Assembly: GCA_963832875.1 (NCBI GenBank)
Contig: CAWHWB010000007.1
Coordinates: 682,001 to 746,000 of the forward strand
Length of the DNA stretch: 64,000 nucleotides
Direction of reading: 5' to 3'
From: AP-15 sp963832875
GTDB lineage: Bacteria; Pseudomonadota; Alphaproteobacteria; ATCC43930; CGMCC-115725
The number at the start of each line of letters is the position of its first letter. Positions within the stretch are counted from its first letter, which is position 1. The translations under genes and the position numbers were made by a program. Positions 1 to 8,102 of this stretch are shown in pieces. The notes under the pieces are model-generated. The model was given only the letters and a program-made list of their open reading frames with translations. It was not told the origin of the DNA and ran no database searches.

Positions 1-1
1 C

Positions 2-241
2 GTCGACGCCGGTTCGGTCAGCTGGGAGAGCCTCGCTCCGGTGGTCGAGCATGGTGGCGTGCAGATCCTGCTGCTCGGTCTCGGCCACCGGGTCGGGATC
101 GTCACCGGCGCGCTGCGCGAGGCGCTGCGCCAGCAGGGGGTCGCACTCGAGCCGATGGACACCGGCGCCGCCTGCCGCACCTACAGCGTGCTGATGGCCG
201 AGGATCGCCGGGTCGCGGCGGCGCTGCTCCCGCCGGTCTGA
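2..241 (+). CDS. Mth938-like (NDUFAF3-type) domain protein, C-terminal part
   Basis: The 5' end lies outside the window; the visible reading frame opens at base 2 and stops at 239-241. The remaining 79 residues carry the typical end of the Mth938/DUF498 family: an LLLG-x-G strand, then MDTGAACRTYSVL and a closing RVAAAL strand. The mitochondrial relative NDUFAF3 helps assemble respiratory complex I, and bacterial members often lie beside secDF; that is family knowledge, not something seen here. A squalene-synthase-like gene of the NDUFAF6 type follows at 2453, which supports a shared role. The exact molecular activity of the family is unknown. Confidence 0.8.
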   Translation, partial: VDAGSVSWESLAPVVEHGGVQILLLGLGHRVGIVTGALREALRQQGVALEPMDTGAACRTYSVLMAEDRRVAAALLPPV

Positions 242-398
242 CGGCCGGCCGAGCACGCCGCCAGCGCGGACTCTCGCTCGCCGGTCATGGTGCGCCGAGC
301 ACGGCCTGCCAAGCATGGTGGGGGTGCGCCCTCCGCCGGGAACCACTTGGCCCGTGCCGGGGTTGGTACGACAACCGCCACAGCGAGTGAGCATTATT

Positions 399-698
399 AT
401 GCGAACACACATCCTGACGGCTGCCGCGTTCTGCGCGGCGCTGGCGCTGGCCCCGAACGTCCATGCGGCCGATTGGCATCACGGCGGCGGCTATCGCGGG
501 GGTTATTATCACGGCGGCGGCGGTGGCGGCGCTGCCGGTGCTGCGATCGTCGGCGGGATCGTCGGGCTCGGCCTCGGGGCGGCGATAGCCTCCTCGACTC
601 CGTACAACGGCTACTACGCTCCGCCGCCGGTCTATTATGGGCCGCCGGCCGGGTATTACACGGCCCCACCGCCGGTTTACTACGGCTATGGCTATTGA
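399..698 (+). CDS. Small exported Gly/Tyr/Pro-rich protein
   Basis: 99 residues starting at the ATG at 399. Residues 1-23 form a clear signal peptide (MRTH, a hydrophobic stretch, then HAA). The mature part has a His/Gly-rich stretch, a central glycine-zipper-like hydrophobic segment (AAIVGGIVGLGLGAAIA) and a C-terminal tail of repeated PPPVYYG / PPAGYY units. Such proteins are common in alphaproteobacteria and are probably envelope-associated, but no function is established. The longer frame from 315 would bury the signal peptide, so 399 is preferred. It lies in the same direction as the next small exported protein. Confidence 0.65.
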   Translation: MRTHILTAAAFCAALALAPNVHAADWHHGGGYRGGYYHGGGGGGAAGAAIVGGIVGLGLGAAIASSTPYNGYYAPPPVYYGPPAGYYTAPPPVYYGYGY

Positions 699-812
699 GC
701 AGCAGCACCGCGCTGCCCGAGCCTAAACCCTTCTTCCGTCGTCGCGAGCGACCGATGTCCTGACGCGGCGGCCCCGATCTAGACCCCCCGATCAAGACCG
801 AGGAACGCTCCA

Positions 813-1322
813 ATGAAATCATTTCGATCGAGCTATCTTGCTTCCGCCGCAGTGGCCGGATTGCTGGCGGTGCCCGGGGCGGCGCTGGCGCAATCGGCGC
901 AGCCGGCCACTCCGCCGGCCGCCGCCGCATCGCCGATGACCTCGCAGCCGGCAGCCGGCAACACCGCCGAGCAGCGCGTCGAGGCGCATATCAAGCAAAT
1001 GCACGCGCAGTGGCGCATTACCGCGGCCGAGCAGCCGCAATGGGACCAGTTCGCCCAGGTCATGCGCGACAACGGCCGCGACATGGACCAGGTGTTCATG
1101 CAGCGCGCTCAGCAGTACCCGACGATGAATGCGTTGCAGAACATGCAGTCTTACGAGCAGATCGCCGAAGCCCATGCCCAGCACGTGCAGAAGCTGGTCC
1201 CAGCCTTCGCCACCCTCTACGACGCGATGCCCGAGCAGCAGAAGCGACTGATAGATCAAATGTTCCGCGCTAATGCGGAAACCCATGCGCAGAAACGAAT
1301 GCAGACGGGGCGCGCCGAATAG
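813..1322 (+). CDS. Spy/CpxP-like periplasmic protein (LTXXQ type)
   Basis: 169 residues. The N-terminus is a signal peptide ending in AALAQ near residue 27, followed by an Ala/Pro-rich linker and a helical domain from about residue 50. The domain carries a recognisable LTXXQ-like signature (ITAAEQPQWDQF) and a second helix pair near the end (LYDAMPEQQKRLIDQMF). Family members (Spy, CpxP) are periplasmic chaperones or metal-stress proteins. The frame is preceded by a good ribosome site (gaggaacg). Assignment to the family is reasonable; a specific role is not. Confidence 0.7.
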   Translation: MKSFRSSYLASAAVAGLLAVPGAALAQSAQPATPPAAAASPMTSQPAAGNTAEQRVEAHIKQMHAQWRITAAEQPQWDQFAQVMRDNGRDMDQVFMQRAQQYPTMNALQNMQSYEQIAEAHAQHVQKLVPAFATLYDAMPEQQKRLIDQMFRANAETHAQKRMQTGRAE

Positions 1323-1368
1323 ACACTTGGTGCCGGCGAACCCTCACCCGCCTCCCGCGGGTCAAGTT

Positions 1369-1414
1369 CCGGGTCAGTCCCTCACACGCAATGCGGGAAG
1401 AGAGGCTGACCCGG
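1369..1414. repeat. Intergenic inverted repeat
   Basis: A perfect 9-bp inverted repeat (CCGGGTCAG at 1369-1377 and CTGACCCGG at 1406-1414) encloses a 28-nt loop between the Spy-like gene and the next small gene. Flanking CCCTCAC (1378 onward) and GTGAGGG (ending near 1441) extend the symmetry loosely. It may be a degenerate palindromic repeat of the kind seen elsewhere in this window, or a weak terminator for the Spy-like gene; there is no T-run. Confidence 0.35.
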
Positions 1415-1548
1415 CCCGAAGGGAGTGAGAGTCTGTGAGGGCACCCCCTCCGTCTGGTCGGCACTACTAGTCGTGCCTAGCGAGCCGCCGATATAAGCTG
1501 CCGCCGGTCGATCGCGATCGGCACCACGAAGCGGGGCGGATCCGCGAG

Positions 1549-1785
1549 ATGGCGCAAGTCTTTGGCAGCGGCGCTGCCGCAGATCCTGGCCTGGGCCACA
1601 ATCGCGGGCCGCCGCTCGATCCGGACGGCGGTTGGCGGCTGTTCTGCTGGCGACGAGCCCAGGCCCGGGCATGGCGGACGCCGCCGCGGGAGATCGCTCT
1701 CGCCCGACTGGCACGCGCCGAGGCGCTCGGGATCACCTATCGAGAATATACCGCGGTTCTGCTCGACCGCGGCATTCACCGGTGA
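1549..1785 (+). CDS. Small conserved protein with GHNRGPPL motif
   Basis: 78 residues. The motif LGHNRGPPLD near residue 20, followed by a Trp-rich WRLFCWRRAQARAW segment and a C-terminal helix ending in YREYTAVLLDRGIH, resembles a family of small cytoplasmic proteins that I associate with alphaproteobacteria; no function is known to me. The start at 1549 is ATG; no strong ribosome site is visible. It is followed by a short gap and then by the convergent superoxide dismutase gene. Recognition rests on memory of similar proteins, so confidence is moderate. Confidence 0.5.
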   Translation: MAQVFGSGAAADPGLGHNRGPPLDPDGGWRLFCWRRAQARAWRTPPREIALARLARAEALGITYREYTAVLLDRGIHR

Positions 1786-1851
1786 CGAAATGCAACGCCC
1801 TTCCTCCTCCGGGCACGCGAAAGAGGAAGGGCGCGTCGAACTCAGGCCGGC

Positions 1852-2454
1852 TCAGCCGGCTTTGGCGAGATTTTGGGCGACGAAGTCCCAATTGATCAGA
1901 TGATCGAGAAAGGTCTGCACGAAATCGGGCCGCCGGTTCTGATAGTCGAGATAATAGGCGTGTTCCCATACGTCGCAGGTCAACAGCGCCGTCTGACCCT
2001 CGGCCAGCGGATCGACCGCGTTCGGCGTGCCGATGATCTTGAGCTGGCCTTTGTCGGCGACGAGCCAGGCCCACCCGCTGCCAAACTGGCCGACCGCGGT
2101 CGTCTTGAACTGCTCCTTGAACTTGTCGATACCGCCGCAGTCGCGGGTGATCGCCGCGGCGACGTTGCCGGTCGGCGCGCCGCCGCCATGCGGCTTCATC
2201 GAATGCCAAAAGAAGGTGTGGTTCCACACCTGTGCGGCGTTGTTGAAGATTCCGGTCTTCGAGCTGTCCTTGTACGTCGCCGTGATGATTTGTTCGAGCG
2301 ACTGGCTCTCCATCGGCGAGCCCTTGACCAGATTGTTCAGGTTCGTGACATAGGCCTGGTGATGCCTGCCGTGGTGGAAATCCATCGTGCGTTCGGAGAT
2401 GTGCGGCTCCAGCGCATTTTTCGGATAGGGCAGGGGCGGCAATTCAAAAGCCAT
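1852..2454 (-). CDS. sodB: Superoxide dismutase, Fe type
   Basis: 200 residues from the ATG at 2454. It converts superoxide to hydrogen peroxide and oxygen in the cytoplasm. All features of the Fe/Mn family are present: the N-terminal helix with metal ligand His27 (MDFHHGRHHQAYV), a second ligand His in NHTFFWHSM, and the DVWEHAYYLDY block with ligands Asp and His. The Gln in AAQVW-type and AVGQFGSGW context favours the iron form. The slightly longer frame (ATG at 2463) adds only three residues and is less likely. The start codon overlaps that of the divergent gene at 2453. Confidence 0.95.
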   Translation of the reverse strand: MAFELPPLPYPKNALEPHISERTMDFHHGRHHQAYVTNLNNLVKGSPMESQSLEQIITATYKDSSKTGIFNNAAQVWNHTFFWHSMKPHGGGAPTGNVAAAITRDCGGIDKFKEQFKTTAVGQFGSGWAWLVADKGQLKIIGTPNAVDPLAEGQTALLTCDVWEHAYYLDYQNRRPDFVQTFLDHLINWDFVAQNLAKAG

Positions 2455-3367
2455 GGCGACCATCCCGTGTCAGGTGAAAGGGTTGCGTGAAAAAACGCCG
2501 GCTGCGGCCCAGCGTTCCGCCGGGGCGGAAGCGTTGTCGCCGGCCGCGGCGTTGGTGCGGCGTCACGACCGCGACCGGTACCAGACGGCGCTCTTTGCCC
2601 CGGCCGCGCGCCGCGAGGCGCTGTTCGCGCTTTACGCCTTCAACTATGAGATTGCAAGGGTGCGCGAGGCGGTCAGCCAGCCGGTGCTCGGCCGGATCCG
2701 GCTCGAATGGTGGCGCGAGACCATCGCCGCCGTTTATGCGGGCGGCCCGGTGCGCCGTCATCCGGTGGCCGAGGCGCTGGCGCTCGCGATCGGCGAGATC
2801 GGACTGATGCGGGCCCGTCTCGACCGGCTGGTCGACGCGCGCGAGGCCGATTTCGACGAGGAGCCGCCGGCCACTCTCGCCGCCCTCGAAGCCTACGCAG
2901 AGGGGACCTCGTCGCAGCTCGTATATCTGGCGCTGGAGACGCTCGGGGTGCGCGATCCAGCAGCGATCGAGGCCGGGCATCATGTCGGGATCGCCTATGC
3001 GCTCGCGGGGCGGCTGCGGGCGATGGCCTATCTGGCGGCGATCGGGCGGCCGATCATCCCGCGCGACATTGCCGCGCGCACCGGTCTCGACCGGCAAGAT
3101 TTGGCGTCCCGGCGGGGCACGCCAGCGGTGCGGGAAGCTGCCGCCGAGATCGCCGCCGCGGCGCTGGTCCATCTGCAGGCGGCGCGGCCGATCGGTCGCG
3201 CGATCCCGCGACCGGCGCTGCCGGCGCTGTTGCCGGCGGTCGTCGCCGAACATTTTCTGAGCCGGCTCGGTCGCGCCCGATACGATCCGTTCGCCTCGGC
3301 GCTCGCCCGCCCCGACCCGCTGCAGAGCTGGCGGCTTGCCATTGCGGCATTGCGAAACCGGTACTGA
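2453..3367 (+). CDS. Squalene/phytoene-synthase-like protein (NDUFAF6 type)
   Basis: 304 residues if the ATG at 2453 is used. The core begins around residue 35 (RRHDRDRYQTALFAP, then ALFALYAFNYEIARVRE) and continues with the RLEWWRE segment typical of squalene/phytoene synthases. The Asp-rich catalytic motifs of true synthases are not obvious: the first-motif region reads NYEIARVREAV rather than DDxxD. That pattern is characteristic of the NDUFAF6-like branch, whose mitochondrial member assists complex I assembly. The first ~30 residues are low-complexity, so translation may instead begin at a GTG at 2474 or 2555. No carotenoid or hopanoid genes adjoin it. Confidence 0.75.
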   Translation: MATIPCQVKGLREKTPAAAQRSAGAEALSPAAALVRRHDRDRYQTALFAPAARREALFALYAFNYEIARVREAVSQPVLGRIRLEWWRETIAAVYAGGPVRRHPVAEALALAIGEIGLMRARLDRLVDAREADFDEEPPATLAALEAYAEGTSSQLVYLALETLGVRDPAAIEAGHHVGIAYALAGRLRAMAYLAAIGRPIIPRDIAARTGLDRQDLASRRGTPAVREAAAEIAAAALVHLQAARPIGRAIPRPALPALLPAVVAEHFLSRLGRARYDPFASALARPDPLQSWRLAIAALRNRY

Positions 3368-3385
3368 GCCGCCGGTGCCCACCGG

Positions 3386-3434
3386 CCCCTCACCCCGACC
3401 CGCTGCCCGCTAGCGGGCGAGGGGGAAAGGGTCA
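3386..3434. repeat. Intergenic palindromic repeat (PHPDPLPASGRG class)
   Basis: Between two convergent genes lies a sequence of the widespread proteobacterial type that reads PHPDPLPASGRGG when translated. Its core is the perfect 14-bp palindrome GCCCGCTAGCGGGC, flanked by CCCTCACCCC on one side and GAGGGGGAAAGGG on the other. It probably folds as a hairpin and could end transcription for both neighbours. A related element occurs near 37765-37805. Confidence 0.6.
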
Positions 3435-4229
3435 CCGGCCGTGAAAATCGGGGAGACGGCGGTCGGCCATCGCCTTGATCCCCTCGGCGAAGTCCTCGGT
3501 GCGACGCAGCCAATCCTGCTCGACGAGCTCGCGCTCGGTCGCGGCCTCGATCGCATCGACGAGGCCGCGGCGCAGGGTCTCGCGTGTCGCCACCACGGCG
3601 AGCGGCGACGACTGGGCGATTTCGAGAGCGAGCTTTTGCGCGGCTGCCCGCACCTCGGCCTGCGCCACCAAGAGATCGGCGAGACCGATGCGGACCGCCT
3701 CGTCGCCGGGGATGCGGCGGCCGGTATAAAACAGCAACGCCGCCTGCTGTGCGCCGACCAGCCGCGGCAAGGTCGCGGTCAGGCCGAAACCGGGATGAAA
3801 GCCGAGCCGGTTGAAATTGGCGCTGAACCGCGCCTCCTGGCAGGTCACGCGGAAATCGGCGACGAGGGCGAGGCCGAGCCCGCCGCCGACCGCCGCCCCC
3901 TGCACCGCCGCGACAATCGGCTTTTTGGTGCGGAACAGGCGGATCGCCTCCTTGTAGAGGTGCTTGCCGGCGCCGCTGCGGGCGCTCTCGGCGACCGTGC
4001 CGGTATCCATGCGCTTCGAGAAATCGGCGCCGGCGCAGAACGAGCGCCCCTCGGCGGCAAACACGATCGCCCGGCAATCGGGGTCCGCATCGAGCCGCTC
4101 AAACGCCTCGCCGATCTCGGCCACGAGCGCGCTATCAAAGAAATTATGCGGCGGCCGGCGCATCTCGACGGTCACGACAAACCCATCGCGGCTGACGCCG
4201 ATCTCGCGATAGGACGGGTGTTCGGTCAT
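3432..4229 (-). CDS. Crotonase-superfamily protein lacking the hydratase glutamates
   Basis: 265 residues with the full crotonase fold. The oxyanion-hole motifs are clear: FCAGADFSKR near residue 65 and AAVGGGLGLALVADFR near residue 115. In mitochondrial enoyl-CoA hydratase the catalytic glutamates sit in GGGCE and QPE; here these positions read GGGLG and SANF, so both are lost. The protein therefore binds acyl-CoA but probably does not hydrate enoyl-CoA by the usual mechanism; isomerase, hydrolase or decarboxylase chemistry is possible. The gene stands alone, convergent with the preceding gene. Confidence 0.8.
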   Translation of the reverse strand: MTEHPSYREIGVSRDGFVVTVEMRRPPHNFFDSALVAEIGEAFERLDADPDCRAIVFAAEGRSFCAGADFSKRMDTGTVAESARSGAGKHLYKEAIRLFRTKKPIVAAVQGAAVGGGLGLALVADFRVTCQEARFSANFNRLGFHPGFGLTATLPRLVGAQQAALLFYTGRRIPGDEAVRIGLADLLVAQAEVRAAAQKLALEIAQSSPLAVVATRETLRRGLVDAIEAATERELVEQDWLRRTEDFAEGIKAMADRRLPDFHGR

Positions 4230-4696
4230 GTCGCAGGGTCCTCTTTTAGGTCGGGCACAACGTGAAATTTAGTCGAATGTTACCTGTTGTCCTGTTTGTT
4301 GCAGAAAAATTACAGGAGGGATTCGTGCGCAGGTTGTAGCCCGCCCCGAGCCGATGTCTCCGTAACTGCTCCAAATTATCCCACAAATGGGGCCACGGCC
4401 CAACGGATTCTCTCAACGCCATCATACTCGCAATTTGTCAAAATATCAACTCCCAAGCCGGGTCCATCCGGTAAGCAGCGCCAGTCGGCGATAACGCGGG
4501 TCGGTGCTCCAGCACACGTTCTCGGTCCATCCCGGAAGTTCGTCACTACCGAGCAGGACGCCCGGTCATGCCCCAAAGCGGGCGAATGACCACGAACAGG
4601 TTGAGCAAGGGTACCAGTGCCGCTCTCGCGGCTGCGGAGCGTATTCCGGCTGCCCCGTTGCGTGACGGGCTTAGGAGCCTGGAAAAGCGCGCACCA
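4230..4696. other. Lower-GC intergenic region, one weak small reading frame
   Basis: About 470 bases of visibly lower G+C than the neighbourhood. A minus-strand frame at 4376-4576 could encode 66 residues ending in a plausible protein-like segment (CEYDGVERIRWAVAPFVG), but no ribosome site or family is recognisable and it may be a gene remnant. Nothing else is seen. The region probably belongs to the foreign-looking cassette that follows. Confidence 0.35.
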
Positions 4697-5137
4697 TCAA
4701 TCTTTGCTTAAGATGATCGGAACATTCCGGATCACCCGCTCGCTTTCGATCGAGAAAGCTCGAAAGTCCAGAATGCGGTTTTGCGAGACCGCGATTACCC
4801 CGGTCAGAGCCGGCCAATCCCGGAGCCCATGCACATCTTCAATGGACAAGCGAGCAAGCCCATCGGGATGCGAGTGACAGAGCACCAGCGGCATTCTGTC
4901 GGCGTCTTCGATAGCAGCAAGCACACCGGTTAGGGAATCGGGGCACGCCTCAAAAGCCCGCCCAGATTGTCGGTTGACAAGCCGATAATAACCCTCTGTT
5001 GGACTGCCTACGTGTCCGCAGAGGATCCCGACCGACTCGCTCGGATAGCTCTCGGTCGCGTGTGTGGATAAGGCTTGCCAGTCCGCCAGCCGCAACACGA
5101 TGCCGGATGCGGGTTTAGGCCGGCAGATGGATGGCAT
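4697..5137 (-). CDS. JAMM/MPN metallopeptidase domain protein
   Basis: 146 residues, essentially one JAB/MPN domain. The zinc-site signature is complete: a Glu in the first strand (YPSESVGILCGH), then HSHP followed by six residues and SIED (H-x-H-x7-S-x2-D). Family members remove ubiquitin-like proteins, cleave C-terminal tails of sulfur-carrier proteins, or act on peptides. The first codons overlap the end of the upstream gene by 23 bases, so the two are almost certainly translated from one message. No E1-, E2- or ubiquitin-like gene is visible nearby, so the substrate is unknown. Codon use and G+C are lower than in the flanking genes. Confidence 0.8.
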   Translation of the reverse strand: MPSICRPKPASGIVLRLADWQALSTHATESYPSESVGILCGHVGSPTEGYYRLVNRQSGRAFEACPDSLTGVLAAIEDADRMPLVLCHSHPDGLARLSIEDVHGLRDWPALTGVIAVSQNRILDFRAFSIESERVIRNVPIILSKD

Positions 5138-6674
5138 GCGCTGGCTCGGGCCGGAAATGGGTTGTTCCGTAGGTCCAAAGTTCGTGCCCGATGGCGTGGC
5201 AGACGAGTTTCGAGAGATCGTTCAGGGGCGTGATAAACAAACCCATCTCGGGCGAGAAGCTGCACATGTAGCCGGTCTCCGCGTCGCCGATTATTGCCAT
5301 GGCGCTGGGGAGGGTATAGGCGATGTGCGAACGTCCAGAACGAACATCGAGGGTGAGGTCATCAGCCCTCAATCGCATATGAGCCTCGGGAATATTCCGC
5401 GCCTTGCTCGGCTTCAGGCACTCTGGGCTGTAAAGGTCATAGGTCTGTTTGCCAACTAGGCGAGGACGCAGACCATTGAAGTTGCAGAAAACGTACTTGC
5501 AGCTGTCATCGAGGCTTAGATTGATCGGAAGCCACGTATGGCCACGCGAGTTCGCCGCGTGAAAATAGTCTTGAGCAAAGACTTCGATGCGATAGATGCC
5601 ATTGCGGCGCTCGACTCGAATGACCTTGCCGCAATCGAACGCCTCAACGACCATACCTGAATAGTGCTCGATTACAGCATCGGGAGCGGCGCCATAGATG
5701 TTTTCGCCTCGGGTCTCATCGCCGACATCCGAGTTCTTGTAGTTAGCAAAGAGGACAAAGCCGTCGCCACCTTTGTTGTCGATGCAAAGGTGCGACAGGG
5801 CATAGCCCCCAATCTCACGAATGCCGGGTATCAACTCGGCCGCTAGATCGTCACGTTGCCCATCAATCTCGATAATCCAGATTTCCGAATACTGCATCCG
5901 GCCCGTCCTCGTCAGAGGAAATTGTCCGCCGGGACCGACCGTCTCCAGCCGGGCCGCAGTTTGCAGCAGGCCGACATATTGTCGGCTCGCCTCTTCAAAA
6001 TAGAAGGCTGAATGGAAGTTGACCGATGACATATCGATGCCCGCAGGCGGCTTCACCAACCAGGTACGAAGGTTGCCCGTTTGGAGGTCGATGCGAGTGA
6101 GATGTACGGGCCCAGACCGAACTGGACCGCCATCCCGCTCGCGGGCGAGCGCCGATTGGTGAAAATAGGCGTAGCGACTGTCGAGGCTAAATGCAAAATG
6201 TGCGGTGCTAGTCACGCGGGGCGTATCTTTGCTGACCTGCACCGGCTGCAGGACGCGGGTCGGACTCAGCGTATCGGCATCAAGCTCCAGAGGTGCGCCG
6301 AATATGAGGTTGGTGATCCAGATCCGACCGTTTGCTGCATTAACTCCATGGTTTGGCTGTGTAACATAGCCGAACGCGGGATCCGTCCCATTCGCGCAGA
6401 GCTCCAACCAGTTTGTCTGCGCACCGCTCAAATTCTTGGCGAGCGGATCTATCTCAACAATTTCTGCTCTCACCCGGCTCGGCGCGCCAGGTTCAAGCGT
6501 AAGTCGGATCAGGTCAGCCTGAGAATCGTGCCAACGAGAATAGACGTCGCGACGCTTGTTGCGCCGGCTGCACGGCACAAGCAGCATTCCGGCGACCGAA
6601 TCCGGGATGCGTCCCCGTACATGAAGATCAACCGGCGCACAACGCCCAGATAGCCCGGTGCTGCCGTCCCACAT
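5115..6674 (-). CDS. Possible RPE65/carotenoid-oxygenase-like protein
   Basis: 519 residues from the ATG at 6674, whose A is shared with the upstream TGA (TGATG), with GGAAAGG just before it. Features that suggest a seven-bladed carotenoid cleavage oxygenase fold: an opening HVRGRIPDSVAGMLL, a WHDSQADLIRLTLEPG segment where the family has the HWFDGDG turn, LELDADTLSP, and scattered candidate iron-binding His residues (STAHF near 168, VNFHS, ALSHL, and PAHAIH near the end). The match is remote and rests on pattern memory; another beta-propeller protein is possible. It is the middle gene of a coupled three-gene set. Confidence 0.4.
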   Translation of the reverse strand: MWDGSTGLSGRCAPVDLHVRGRIPDSVAGMLLVPCSRRNKRRDVYSRWHDSQADLIRLTLEPGAPSRVRAEIVEIDPLAKNLSGAQTNWLELCANGTDPAFGYVTQPNHGVNAANGRIWITNLIFGAPLELDADTLSPTRVLQPVQVSKDTPRVTSTAHFAFSLDSRYAYFHQSALARERDGGPVRSGPVHLTRIDLQTGNLRTWLVKPPAGIDMSSVNFHSAFYFEEASRQYVGLLQTAARLETVGPGGQFPLTRTGRMQYSEIWIIEIDGQRDDLAAELIPGIREIGGYALSHLCIDNKGGDGFVLFANYKNSDVGDETRGENIYGAAPDAVIEHYSGMVVEAFDCGKVIRVERRNGIYRIEVFAQDYFHAANSRGHTWLPINLSLDDSCKYVFCNFNGLRPRLVGKQTYDLYSPECLKPSKARNIPEAHMRLRADDLTLDVRSGRSHIAYTLPSAMAIIGDAETGYMCSFSPEMGLFITPLNDLSKLVCHAIGHELWTYGTTHFRPEPAHAIHLPA

Positions 6675-7537
6675 CAACCTTTCCGTTCCCCCGGCACGCC
6701 GCTCCCTTCTTCCGGCACACTGGAATCGCGGATCCCCTCCTTGTGAACGAGGCCACCGAACTCGCGCGCATACCAAGTGCGGCCGTTCAAACTGACCCTC
6801 CCAGTGCGCTCTAGCTCTAGGAAAGGATGCGCCAATTCCGTCCGCTCGGGCGTAAGAAGATACTCCTTGTGCACCGTGACCTGATCCAGCCCTCCGTAAA
6901 GCGGGCGCTCCATCCACTCCATCGTGCGGCTTGGGAACGACATCTCAAGACACTCGACTTCCATTACAGCGGGCCGTCCAAGATCAAAGGAGGGTATGGC
7001 GGGCGCGTACTGGCTACCTTGGACGATATTTCCTGCTGCGAACAGGCGCTTGAGGTGCTCAAGCGTGCTGGGGAAACACCCAGAGTTGTTCAAAATAAAG
7101 AATCGGATCAATTCCTCAAGCGTGTAGAAAATGCTGTAGTTGAAGAATTCGATCCTTTGCGGCCGTCCCAGTTCCTTGTAGCGCGGCACCTCGATGAGGC
7201 CATCCGATCCGAGGGCAGCTTTGACCTCACGTACCATGCCCGCGACGCCGGGCGCGTTCACTCGGAACGTCGCGGTGCTCGGGAAATGCCCGATCAGGTT
7301 AAAGGCTCGACCAACGCCACCGAGAATCAGCTTACCATAGCGGCTGATGTGTCGACCGTCGTAAAAGTTTAAGATTTCTTTGCCGAGAACATCCGCCCGC
7401 GCGTCACGCGCGAAGACCTCTCGCGCCTTCTCGAAATCCCAATCACCATCCCGAAGCCTCGCGATAATCTCGTCGGCTCTCGAGATCTTTTCGATGAAAT
7501 CCGGCCCCTCCACGAGGGGATCTGGATCCCCCGGCAT
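6674..7537 (-). CDS. Unknown protein, first gene of the JAMM cassette
   Basis: 287 residues of ordinary globular composition; I do not recognise the family. Notable stretches are an acidic N-terminal helix (EKISRADEIIARLRDGDWDF), FYDGRHISRYGKLILGG, an aromatic helix (FFNYSIFYTLEELIRFF) and a Lys/Glu-rich C-terminus. There is no signal peptide or membrane segment. Its stop codon overlaps the start of the next gene by one base, a classic coupling arrangement. The upstream ribosome site is weak (GAGGGG about 18 bases before the ATG), so the true start may differ. G+C is lower than the chromosome average, suggesting acquisition with its two partners. Confidence 0.65.
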   Translation of the reverse strand: MPGDPDPLVEGPDFIEKISRADEIIARLRDGDWDFEKAREVFARDARADVLGKEILNFYDGRHISRYGKLILGGVGRAFNLIGHFPSTATFRVNAPGVAGMVREVKAALGSDGLIEVPRYKELGRPQRIEFFNYSIFYTLEELIRFFILNNSGCFPSTLEHLKRLFAAGNIVQGSQYAPAIPSFDLGRPAVMEVECLEMSFPSRTMEWMERPLYGGLDQVTVHKEYLLTPERTELAHPFLELERTGRVSLNGRTWYAREFGGLVHKEGIRDSSVPEEGSGVPGERKG

Positions 7538-7803
7538 TCAATAGTGCCAGGAACCCCTCAGCGGGATATTGAACTTACACAGCCGACACATCACGGCCAC
7601 CGTAGGTTTCTTATCATAAGGGCCATGGTAAATCGGCAGCCTCCTCGAGTCAATCCCTGTTCCGAATGGTCGTTTGGCGCAGCCTCGCGCACGTCCGCTT
7701 TCGGCGCGGAGGTGACACCGGCACAGCGACGATGGTCGTCGCGGTCTCCGCCTTTATGTAGGTGATCTGCTATGTCGGGGATCTGCGCAGCGGATCTGCG
7801 GCT

Positions 7804-7975
7804 TTAGGGGTGCGCGGGTTGGCGTTTGACGATCAGGGCATCGACAATGGTCAGGCCTTGAGCTTGGGGGTGGAAATGACCGGGTTTAGGTCGATTTCGT
7901 CGATTTGGTCGGCGTGGTCGGCAGCGATATGGCGTAGCGCAGAGGTTGTTGCCAACGCCAACACACAGTGCGATC
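7804..7975 (-). pseudogene. Decayed 3' fragment of an ADP-forming acyl-CoA synthetase gene
   Basis: This stretch is a diverged copy of the 3' end of the intact gene at 13055-15238. About 120 bases align with only a few substitutions, giving the same peptide pieces (AADHADQIDEIDLNPV and GLTIVDALIVKRQ), but these lie in two different frames because of a small indel near 7872. No start or upstream domain is present. The two copies have the same orientation and flank the 7.9-13 kb gene group. Confidence 0.8.
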
Positions 7976-8102
7976 GCCCGATAGTGTGCCGCTCTTCGCC
8001 AAAAGCCGCCAAGATTTGGTCTTCTAATTTCATACACGCGTTCCGACCGGCGGGTCGGTGGCGGCACGCCATCTCCACGTTGGTAGGTCAATGGATTGCG
8101 AC

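Noticed and set aside
4287..4589. Plus-strand 100-codon frame in the gap before the JAMM gene
   Set aside because: No ribosome site, no family resemblance, and unusual composition; the weak minus-strand frame in the same place looks more protein-like but is also doubtful.
4697..7537. A bacterial ubiquitin-like conjugation operon (E1/E2/JAB type)
   Set aside because: Only the JAMM protein fits; no adenylating E1 motif, E2 cysteine domain or ubiquitin-like protein is visible.
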